A stretch of DNA of 25,012 bases from JAZSMS01 sp045536015. GTDB taxonomy: Bacteria; Bacillota; Clostridia; Christensenellales; QALW01. Location: the NCBI GenBank assembly GCA_045536015.1, contig JAZSMS010000129.1:1-25012 (forward strand). The letters are read 5' to 3'. Numbering within the stretch: the first letter of the stretch is position 1; the number at the start of each line of letters is the position of its first letter. The notes beneath the pieces are model-generated. The model worked only from the letters and a program-made list of their open reading frames with translations, was not told where the DNA came from and did not search any database. Below are positions 14,582-20,554 of the stretch, piece after piece. Both the position numbers and the translations under genes were made by a program.

Positions 14582-15784
14582 ATGGATATAAATCAGCAAA
14601 ATATAGAAGAAATCGTTAAACAGGTTCTTTCTTCTATGCAAGGAACTCCTTCTGCAAGCGCTAAAGGTGCAAGCAAGGAAATTCCCAAAACTGCCCGTGT
14701 TGCCGTTTTGACAAAGCTTGAGCATTTTGATCTTAAAGAATATCCTATCCCCCCTCTTGGTGATGAAGATATTTTAGTTAAGGTTGAAGGCTGTGGCGTT
14801 TGCGGAACCGACGCACACGAGTTTAAACGCGACCCATTTTCACTTATCCCCGTAGCACTTGGTCACGAAGGTACGGGCGAAATAGTTGCAATGGGCAAAA
14901 ACGTTAAAAAGGATAGCGCAGGCAAGGATCTTCATATTGGTGACAAGGTTGTTACCTGTATGATATTTAAAGACAACCCCGATGTAACTATGTTTGACTT
15001 AAACAAGCAAAACATAGGTGGTGCCGACGTTTATGGACTTTTGCCCGATGACGATATTCACCACAACGGTTGGTTTGCCGATTATCTCTTTGTTCGCAAG
15101 GGTTCGTCGGTATTTAACGTAAGTGACCTTGACCTTGATTCAAGAATACTTATCGAGCCTGCCGCAGTTTTAATTCACGCAGTAGAACGTGCAAAGACAA
15201 CCGGAATTCTTCGCTTTAACAGCCGTGTTGTAGTTCAGGGCTGCGGTCCTATCGGACTTTTATGTATTGCAATTCTTCGTACAATGGGTATCGAAAACAT
15301 AGTTGCAGTTGACGGCAACGCGCAACGCCTTGCTTTTGCAAAGGAAATGGGTGCAGAAAAGTCGGTTGACTTTACTAAGCATAAGGGCATTGAAGCTCTT
15401 ACAAAGGCAGTTGAAGATGCTTTTGACGGACATCCTGCCGACTTTGGCTTCCAGTGCACAGGCTCACCCATTGCACACGCAAACATCTACAAGTTTATTC
15501 GCTCCGGCGGCGGACTTTGTGAGCTTGGCTTCTTTATCAACGGCGGCGATGCTACTATCAACCCGCACTTTGATATCTGTGCCAAGGAGCTTACTGTTGT
15601 TGGCTCGTGGGTATATACCCTCAGAGATTATGCAACGACGTTTGATTTCTTAAAGCGTGCAAAGGCTATCGGCCTTCCTATTTCAAAGCTTATTACTCAC
15701 CGCTTCCCGCTTGAGCAGATTAACGAGGCACTTGAAACAAACTTAAGTATGCAAGGCCTTAAAATTGCAGTAATAAACAAGTAA
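14582..15784 (+). CDS. zinc-type (MDR) alcohol dehydrogenase with N-terminal encapsulation peptide
   Basis: A 400-residue medium-chain dehydrogenase. Residues 1-19 form the encapsulation helix MDINQQNIEEIVKQVLSSM, followed by a Ser/Ala/Lys linker to about 36. The catalytic zinc site is C74 in GVCGTDAHEF, H95-E96 in GHEGTGE, and E192 in IEPAAV. The NAD(P) Rossmann motif GCGPIG is at 220-225. The four-Cys structural zinc lobe is absent. In the BMC it would reduce the lumenal aldehyde to an alcohol (lactaldehyde to 1,2-propanediol, or acetaldehyde to ethanol) and recycle NADH made by the aldehyde dehydrogenase. Most such loci use an iron-type PduQ/EutG instead. ATG 14582 has AAAGGA upstream; an earlier in-frame start at 14552 lies inside the preceding gene. 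Confidence 0.88.
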   Translation: MDINQQNIEEIVKQVLSSMQGTPSASAKGASKEIPKTARVAVLTKLEHFDLKEYPIPPLGDEDILVKVEGCGVCGTDAHEFKRDPFSLIPVALGHEGTGEIVAMGKNVKKDSAGKDLHIGDKVVTCMIFKDNPDVTMFDLNKQNIGGADVYGLLPDDDIHHNGWFADYLFVRKGSSVFNVSDLDLDSRILIEPAAVLIHAVERAKTTGILRFNSRVVVQGCGPIGLLCIAILRTMGIENIVAVDGNAQRLAFAKEMGAEKSVDFTKHKGIEALTKAVEDAFDGHPADFGFQCTGSPIAHANIYKFIRSGGGLCELGFFINGGDATINPHFDICAKELTVVGSWVYTLRDYATTFDFLKRAKAIGLPISKLITHRFPLEQINEALETNLSMQGLKIAVINK

Positions 15785-15794
15785 GAGGTTAATT

Positions 15795-16106
15795 ATGCAA
15801 GCAGTAGGAATTATTGAGGTTTACGGTTTAGCAGCGGCTTTTGTTGCGTGTGATGCAGGCTGCAAGGCGGCAAACGTAACCGTTGAGCCCTTTGATAAAA
15901 ACAAGCCGGGCAACCCCGACGGATTAAAGGTTCCGCTTATAGTGGCGGTTAAATTCCGTGGCAGAGTTTCTGACGTAGAATCGGCAATAGAAGCTGCTAA
16001 AGAAGCCGCTAATCGCGTTTCGGGTGTAATTTGCTCGCACATCATCCCCAATACCGAGGTTGATACTGAAAAAATGCTTAAGCTTAACGCTTTTGATAAA
16101 AATTAA
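15795..16106 (+). CDS. BMC-H shell protein with an enlarged pore loop
   Basis: A 103-residue single-BMC-domain protein: MQAVGIIEVYGLAAAFVACD opens the fold and VSGVICSHIIPNTEVD closes it. Where the hexamer pore loop normally reads KIGSG, this protein has a longer segment PFDKNKPGNPDGLKVPL (about 32-48), roughly ten residues larger than in the three canonical copies downstream. This should reshape or plug the pore, or change its selectivity. Three cysteines (19, 23, 80) lie in or near helices. AGAGG precedes the ATG. It starts 10 bases after the alcohol dehydrogenase gene and is followed by three more BMC-H genes and a fourth with a tail. Confidence 0.85.
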   Translation: MQAVGIIEVYGLAAAFVACDAGCKAANVTVEPFDKNKPGNPDGLKVPLIVAVKFRGRVSDVESAIEAAKEAANRVSGVICSHIIPNTEVDTEKMLKLNAFDKN

Positions 16107-16130
16107 AATTCATTGATGGAGGAAAAAATT

Positions 16131-16406
16131 ATGTCACAAGAAGCATTAGGAATGGTAGAAACAAGAGGTCTTGTTGCCGCAATCGAGGCAGCAGATGCTA
16201 TGGTTAAGGCTGCAGAGGTTGCTTTAATCGGAACAGAAAAAATCGGTAGCGGACTTGTATCCGTTATGGTTCGCGGCGACGTTGGCGCTGTTAAGGCTGC
16301 AACAGAAGCAGGCGGAAACGCAGCTGCAAAATTAGGCGAGGTTGTTGCTATTCATGTAATTCCCCGTCCTCATTCTGACGTTGAGAAAATTCTTCCCAAA
16401 CTTTAA
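16131..16406 (+). CDS. BMC-H major shell protein (PduA/PduJ/EutM-like), copy 1
   Basis: A 91-residue canonical BMC-H protein forming the flat hexamers of the shell facets. It has the family signature ALGMVETRGLVAAIEAADAM, the pore loop EKIGSG (36-41 region), VSVMVRGDVGAVKAATEAG, and the closing VAIHVIPRPHSDVEKILP. The Ser in KIGSG lines the pore, as in PduA. ATG 16131 has GGAGG upstream; a start at 16113 would precede that site. It is nearly identical to the copies at 16928 and 17258. Confidence 0.95.
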   Translation: MSQEALGMVETRGLVAAIEAADAMVKAAEVALIGTEKIGSGLVSVMVRGDVGAVKAATEAGGNAAAKLGEVVAIHVIPRPHSDVEKILPKL

Positions 16407-16421
16407 TCTGAGAGGTATACT

Positions 16422-16763
16422 ATGAAGTCTTTGGGACTTTTTGAGGTACAAAGCGTTACTGCCGCAGTTGACGCACTTGATATTATGTGCAAAACTGCCG
16501 CAGTAGAATTTGTTACCTGGGAGCGCAAGCTTGGCGGAAGACTTGTAACGGTAATTATCGAAGGTCAGCTTTCGGCAGTTACCCAGGCAGTTGAAACTGC
16601 CGCACAAAAGTGCTTGATCGAGCCTGCGGCTACCGCTGTAATAGCTAATCCTCACGAAGAAACTCGCCGTATTTTAGAGCTTTCGGCTCAAAGAACGCGC
16701 AAAAAGTATCAAGAGAGATTAGAAAAAGAAAAAGCAGATGAAAAATTTCTGCAGGAAGTTTAA
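16422..16763 (+). CDS. BMC-H shell protein with charged C-terminal helix
   Basis: A 113-residue protein with a divergent BMC domain (1-80) opening with KSLGLFEVQSVTAAVDALDI. The pore loop reads ERKLGGRL instead of EKIGSGL, making the pore more basic. The BMC fold ends at VIANPHEE and is followed by a roughly 30-residue highly charged helix (RTRKKYQERLEKEKADEK), likely a coiled coil or a docking arm. EutK and PduK also carry C-terminal extensions, but theirs are of a different kind. GAGAGG precedes the ATG. The stop codon overlaps the ribosome site of the next gene, suggesting coupled translation. Confidence 0.85.
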   Translation: MKSLGLFEVQSVTAAVDALDIMCKTAAVEFVTWERKLGGRLVTVIIEGQLSAVTQAVETAAQKCLIEPAATAVIANPHEETRRILELSAQRTRKKYQERLEKEKADEKFLQEV

Positions 16764-16774
16764 GGTGATTAACT

Positions 16775-17206
16775 ATGGCTGAAGTAAAAAAGACTGCCGC
16801 AAAGAAACCTGTGGCAAAAAAACCTGCGCAAAAGGCCGCCGCTGCCGCAAGCAGAGCTGCCGCCGCAGTAAAAGCTTCACAACAAGTTAAGCAAGAAGTA
16901 AAACAAACTGTTAAGGAGGAAATAAAGATGACTCAGGAAGCATTAGGTATGGTAGAAACAAGAGGTCTTGTTGCTGCTATCGAGGCTGCAGATGCAATGG
17001 TTAAGGCTGCTAACGTAGTTTTAGTAGGTACCGAAAAAATCGGTAGCGGACTTGTATCTGTTATGGTTCGCGGTGACGTTGGCGCTGTTAAGGCTGCAAC
17101 GGAAGCAGGCGGAGATGCTGCTGCAAAGTTAGGCGAGGTTGTTGCTATCCACGTAATTCCCCGTCCCCACTCAGACGTTGAGAAAATTCTTCCCGTTCTT
17201 AAATAA
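16775..17206 (+). CDS. BMC-H shell protein with Lys/Ala-rich N-terminal extension (long form), copy 2
   Basis: The 143-residue long form consists of a 51-residue extension and a canonical 92-residue BMC-H domain. The extension begins MAEVKKTAAKKPVAKKP, runs through Ala-rich AAAAASRAAAAVK, and ends in the helical QQVKQEVKQTVKEEIK. It resembles histone H1-like or DNA-binding tails in composition. The BMC domain (52-143) carries EALGMVETRGLVAA, pore loop EKIGSG and HVIPRPHSDVEKILP. ATG 16775 has AAGGTG upstream at good spacing. A stronger internal site (AAGGAGG, 16913-16919) sits eight bases before the in-frame ATG at 16928, so a short 92-residue form is very likely also made. The extension would place a basic arm on a fraction of hexamer subunits. 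Confidence 0.82.
   Translation: MAEVKKTAAKKPVAKKPAQKAAAAASRAAAAVKASQQVKQEVKQTVKEEIKMTQEALGMVETRGLVAAIEAADAMVKAANVVLVGTEKIGSGLVSVMVRGDVGAVKAATEAGGDAAAKLGEVVAIHVIPRPHSDVEKILPVLK
16913..16930 (+). promoter_or_regulatory. internal ribosome binding site and second start codon (short BMC-H form)
   Basis: AAGGAGG, an eight-base gap, then ATG at 16928, in frame with the upstream start at 16775. The arrangement matches the start sites of the sister genes at 16131 and 17258, so translation from here should give a normal BMC-H. Confidence 0.7.
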
Positions 17207-17257
17207 TTTTAAGTAAACGCGGTATAAAATTTAAAAATCTTTAAGGAGGAAACTTTT

Positions 17258-17536
17258 ATGGCACAGGAAGCATTAGGTATGGTAGAAACAAGAGGTCTTG
17301 TTGCTGCAATCGAAGCTGCAGATGCAATGGTTAAGGCTGCTAACGTAGTTTTAATCGGTACCGAAAAGATCGGTAGCGGACTTGTATCCGTTATGGTTCG
17401 CGGTGACGTTGGTGCAGTTAAGTCTGCAACAGAAGCAGGCGGAAACGCAGCTGCAAAATTAGGCGAGGTTGTTGCTATCCACGTAATTCCCCGTCCTCAC
17501 AACGATGTTGAGAAAATTCTTCCGTCAATTAAATAA
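17258..17536 (+). CDS. BMC-H major shell protein (PduA/PduJ/EutM-like), copy 3
   Basis: A 92-residue canonical BMC-H. It differs from copy 1 at about seven positions, including AANVV for AAEVA, KSATE for KAATE, HNDVE for HSDVE, and a few terminal residues. The pore loop EKIGSG is unchanged. AAGGAGG lies eight bases before the ATG, the strongest ribosome site of the shell cluster. A stable hairpin follows at 17541-17592, which may protect the 3' end of a processed shell-gene transcript. Confidence 0.95.
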   Translation: MAQEALGMVETRGLVAAIEAADAMVKAANVVLIGTEKIGSGLVSVMVRGDVGAVKSATEAGGNAAAKLGEVVAIHVIPRPHNDVEKILPSIK

Positions 17537-17540
17537 TAAA

Positions 17541-17592
17541 ATTTCAGTTTTCCCTGCGGCAAAATAATATGCCGCAGGGCGAATTCTGAAAT
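17541..17592 (+). other. stable intercistronic RNA hairpin
   Basis: A perfect 10 bp stem CCCTGCGGCA (17552-17561) / TGCCGCAGGG (17570-17579) with an AAATAATA loop. An outer 7 bp arm ATTTCAG (17541-17547) / CTGAAAT (17586-17592) extends it across an internal loop. There is no T-run after it, so it is unlikely to be a full terminator. It probably stabilises or separates the abundant hexamer mRNA from the eutN-pduS part. Confidence 0.7.
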
Positions 17593-17608
17593 AAAAGGAA
17601 TGGAAAAT

Positions 17609-17872
17609 ATGTTAGTTGGAAAAGTTGTTGGCAGTGTAGTTGCCACCAGAAAAAATGAAAAACTTTTAGGTAACAAATTTATGATCGTTGAGCCGTATTC
17701 AAACATGGCACAAAACGGCAGATTGGTTGCCATTGATAACGTAGGCGCAGGTATTGGTGAAACTGTACTTGTTGCAACGGGTAGTGCCGCACGCATTGGT
17801 TGTGGTTGCGAATCAGCTCCCGTTGATGCTGCAATAGTAGGTATTGTTGATAATTCTATCGGACTTGAATAA
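17609..17872 (+). CDS. eutN: BMC-P pentameric vertex protein (EutN/CcmL family)
   Basis: An 87-residue EutN/CcmL-type protein whose pentamers cap the vertices of the compartment. The opening MLVGKVVGSVVATRKNEKLL, then GNKFMIVEP, VAIDNVGAGIGETVLVATGSAAR, and the closing VDAAIVGIVDN are all family signatures. I chose ATG 17609, eight bases after AAAGGAA, over ATG 17600, which overlaps that site and would add three residues. It is the only pentamer gene in the operon. Its stop overlaps the next start (TAATG). Confidence 0.94.
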   Translation: MLVGKVVGSVVATRKNEKLLGNKFMIVEPYSNMAQNGRLVAIDNVGAGIGETVLVATGSAARIGCGCESAPVDAAIVGIVDNSIGLE

Positions 17873-19221
17873 TGGATTTTGATAAGCTTTCAAGCATATT
17901 AAAGGAATGCGGTATTGTAGGCGCAGGCGGCGCAGGCTTTCCTTCTTATGCAAAACTTAATAAAAAGGCAGATACTATCATTTTAAACTGTGCCGAATGC
18001 GAACCTCTTTTAAAGCTTCACCGTCAGGTAATGGCGGAGTATACAAGCGAAATTTTAGAGGCTATGCACATAGTTGCCTCTGCAGTTGGCGCAAACGATA
18101 TGATAATAGCCATAAAGCCAAACTATACCTCTGCAGTTGAGGCAATAAAGCAAGTTTTGCCCGAATATGCAGATAAAAACGCACGTATTGGCTTTTTGCC
18201 GCAGGTTTATCCCGCAGGCGATGAGGTTATTACAATTTACGAAACTACCGGCAGAATAGTCCCTCCGGGAAAGCTTCCTATTGAGGTAGGCTGCATAGTT
18301 TATAACGTTGAAACTATGCTTAATATCTATTATGCCGTTAAACAAAACAAACCCGTTACCCATAAATACTGCACTATTACAGGCGCAGTAGAAAAGCCCG
18401 TTACTTTGCGTTTGCCCCTTGGCATTACCGTTAAAGATGCTATTAGTTATGCCGGCAAAGTAACTTGCGATGATTACGAAATTATCTGTGGCGGACCTAT
18501 GACAGGCTCGCTTTGCAGTGAATACGACGTTGTTACAAAAACAAGCAACGCCTATATAGTCCTTCCTAAAGGACATTACGTAGTACAAAAGAAAAAGACT
18601 TTAGCACCTATCTCGGTTAAACGTGCAATGTCCTCTTGCTGTCATTGCGGAATGTGTACCGAGCTTTGCTCAAGAAATTTACTTGGCTACCCTATCGACC
18701 CCTCGCGCTTTATGACGGCGCTTTCGGCAGGTGCTACAGGAAATATTAAACCGTACGTTGACACGTTTTACTGTTCTTCCTGCGGTCTTTGCGAAATGTA
18801 TTCGTGCTTTCAGTCGCTTTCGGCACGCTCGCTTATTTCCGTCTTTAAGGGCGGTATGCGAAAGGGCGGCGTTACGATGCCAGAAGCTGAATTAGCTCCT
18901 GTTAACAAAAACCGAGCACATAAGCAGGTTTCTCATTCGCGCTTAACGGCACGTTTAGGGCTTGCACAATATAACCATAGCGCACCTATTACCGACGTTG
19001 AATTTAACCAAAAAAGCGTAAAAATACTGCTTTCACAACATATTGGCGCGCCGAGCGAGCCTATTGTAAAGGTTGGTGACAGCGTAACGATTGGTCAGGT
19101 TATTGCTGCTGCGGCGCAGGATAAATTAGGCGTAAATATTCATTCCTCAGTTAACGGCACTGTTAGCGAGGTTACTGCGAGATATATAAAAATTTTGAAA
19201 GGAAACAAGATAGATGAGTAA
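17872..19221 (+). CDS. pduS: PduS/RnfC-like flavin and iron-sulfur oxidoreductase
   Basis: A 449-residue protein of the PduS/RnfC family. The N-terminal flavin/NADH-binding region has GIVGAGGAGFPSYAKL (14-29) and AGDEVITIYETTGR. Two [4Fe-4S] sites follow: C256, C259, C262, C266 in CHCGMCTELC, and C301, C304, C307, C312 in CSSCGLCEMYSC. A C-terminal barrel-sandwich-like domain contains IVKVGDSVTIGQVIAAA. In Salmonella PduS reduces cobalamin and binds PduT; here no B12 enzyme is present, so moving electrons between lumenal NADH and the outside is more likely. The start overlaps the eutN stop by one base, and the 3' end overlaps the PduT-like gene by eight bases. Confidence 0.9.
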   Translation: MDFDKLSSILKECGIVGAGGAGFPSYAKLNKKADTIILNCAECEPLLKLHRQVMAEYTSEILEAMHIVASAVGANDMIIAIKPNYTSAVEAIKQVLPEYADKNARIGFLPQVYPAGDEVITIYETTGRIVPPGKLPIEVGCIVYNVETMLNIYYAVKQNKPVTHKYCTITGAVEKPVTLRLPLGITVKDAISYAGKVTCDDYEIICGGPMTGSLCSEYDVVTKTSNAYIVLPKGHYVVQKKKTLAPISVKRAMSSCCHCGMCTELCSRNLLGYPIDPSRFMTALSAGATGNIKPYVDTFYCSSCGLCEMYSCFQSLSARSLISVFKGGMRKGGVTMPEAELAPVNKNRAHKQVSHSRLTARLGLAQYNHSAPITDVEFNQKSVKILLSQHIGAPSEPIVKVGDSVTIGQVIAAAAQDKLGVNIHSSVNGTVSEVTARYIKILKGNKIDE

Positions 19222-19762
19222 GGCTCTTGGTATGGCAGAATTTAATACCGTTTCTTCCGGTATTGCCGCCGCCGACTTAATGATTAAAACCGCCGAGGTT
19301 GACATTATCGAAAGCGCAACCGTCTGCCCCGGAAAATACATAGTTATTATAAGCGGAGAGCTTAGTGCAGTTCAGGCTTCGGTAGAAGCGGCGAAGGCTT
19401 TTAAGCCCGAGCGTTTAGTTGATTCCTTTGTGCTTGGTGCCCCGCACGAATCTATCTTCCCCGCTATTTATGCAACTGCACAACCCGAAAACGTTCAGGC
19501 ACTTGGCGTAATGGAAAGCTTTTCGGCAGCAAGTGCAATAGTTGCCGCTGATGCCGCCGCAAAAACGGCGCTTGTAGAGCTTATTGAGCTTAGATTAGCA
19601 CGCGGAATGTGCGGAAAATCGTATCTTCTTTTAACCGGTAGCGTTTCGGCAGTAACGGCTGCGATCGAGCGCGCTAACCAAGAAGCCGGTGATAAGGGTA
19701 TGTTTCTTGATTCTTCAGTTATACCTAACCCCGATAAAAAGCTTTGGGACAGTATTTTATAA
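19214..19762 (+). CDS. pduT: BMC-T tandem-domain shell protein, PduT type with pore [4Fe-4S] cysteine
   Basis: A 182-residue protein with two BMC domains (about 1-90 and 95-182), forming pseudohexameric trimers. Domain one carries TVCPGKYIVIISG, with Cys38 at the position that in PduT holds a [4Fe-4S] cluster in the trimer pore. Domain two has QALGVMESFSAASAIVAADA and ends SSVIPNPDKKLWDSIL, closely matching PduT. The start overlaps the PduS-like gene by eight bases, keeping the proven PduS-PduT pairing. The pair probably passes electrons across the shell. Confidence 0.92.
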   Translation: MSKALGMAEFNTVSSGIAAADLMIKTAEVDIIESATVCPGKYIVIISGELSAVQASVEAAKAFKPERLVDSFVLGAPHESIFPAIYATAQPENVQALGVMESFSAASAIVAADAAAKTALVELIELRLARGMCGKSYLLLTGSVSAVTAAIERANQEAGDKGMFLDSSVIPNPDKKLWDSIL

Positions 19763-19778
19763 AAAAGGATGATTTTTT

Positions 19779-20540
19779 ATGCTGGCTATTGAACGCAGAA
19801 ACACAATTTTAAAAAAACTTTCTGCCGAGGGCAAAGTTCTGGTCGCCGATTTGGCAAAGGAATTTGACGTTACCGAAGAAACTATCAGACGCGACCTTGA
19901 AAAGCTTGATAACGACGGTCTTGCAAAAAAGACCTATGGCGGTGCAGTAAAACTTGATAATTTTAATATTGACCTTCCCTTTCACGTGCGCAAGCAAGCA
20001 AACGTTGAAAGCAAGGAATATATTGCCTCGCTTATTGCAGATATGATAAACGACGGCGACTATATTATGCTTGATGCAAGTACTACCGCACTTTACGTTA
20101 TAAAAAAGATTCTTAACAAAAAAAACATCACTTTAATAACCAACAGTATTGAAATTTTGCTTGAATTATGCAATAAGCACGAGTGGAACATTTTATCTAC
20201 CGGCGGTGCATTAAAAGAAGGTGGTCTTTCGCTTGTTGGTTATCAGGCAGAAAAAATGATTTCGGGCTTTCACGTTGACCTTGCAATATGCTCGTGCAAA
20301 GGAATTGACGATAAAAACGGCATAACCGATTCTAACGAACGCGATACCGAAATTAAAAAGGCATTTTTCAAATCGGCAAACAAGAAAATTTTAGCGGTTG
20401 ATTCTTCTAAATTCGATAAGGCATCCTTTGTAAAGGTTTGCTCACTTGCCGACGTTGATACAATCGTTACTGATACAAAACCAAGCGAACTTTGGCTTGA
20501 TAGATTAAAACAAAACGACGTTGAAATAATTTATTCTTAA
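19779..20540 (+). CDS. DeoR/GlpR-family transcriptional regulator
   Basis: A 253-residue regulator. The N-terminal winged helix (1-57) has RRNTILKKLSAEGKVLVADL and the family signature VTEETIRRDLEKLDNDG, ending KKTYGGAV. The C-terminal sugar-phosphate-sensing domain (about 75-235) has DASTTALYVIKKI, TNSIEILLELC, TGGALKEGGLSLVG and AVDSSKFDK. DeoR-type regulators usually repress sugar-catabolic operons until a phosphorylated sugar binds, which fits an aldolase-based BMC. It sits inside the operon it probably controls, with no separate promoter seen in the 16-base gap before it. AAAAGGATG precedes the ATG. Confidence 0.92.
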   Translation: MLAIERRNTILKKLSAEGKVLVADLAKEFDVTEETIRRDLEKLDNDGLAKKTYGGAVKLDNFNIDLPFHVRKQANVESKEYIASLIADMINDGDYIMLDASTTALYVIKKILNKKNITLITNSIEILLELCNKHEWNILSTGGALKEGGLSLVGYQAEKMISGFHVDLAICSCKGIDDKNGITDSNERDTEIKKAFFKSANKKILAVDSSKFDKASFVKVCSLADVDTIVTDTKPSELWLDRLKQNDVEIIYS

Positions 20541-20554
20541 TTTGGAGGCACAAA

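Larger units (their letters stand above)
16131..17536 (+). repeat. three tandem near-identical BMC-H coding copies
   Basis: Copies at 16131-16406, 16928-17206 and 17258-17536 share long runs of identical DNA, for example GAAACAAGAGGTCTTGTTGC in all three. Identity at silent positions points to recent duplication or gene conversion. The charged-tail BMC-H lies between copies 1 and 2. Confidence 0.85.

Noticed and set aside
18055..18588. 177-codon open frame on the minus strand inside the PduS-like gene
   Set aside because: Entirely antisense to a well-supported gene with both iron-sulfur motifs, no ribosome site, no recognised motif.
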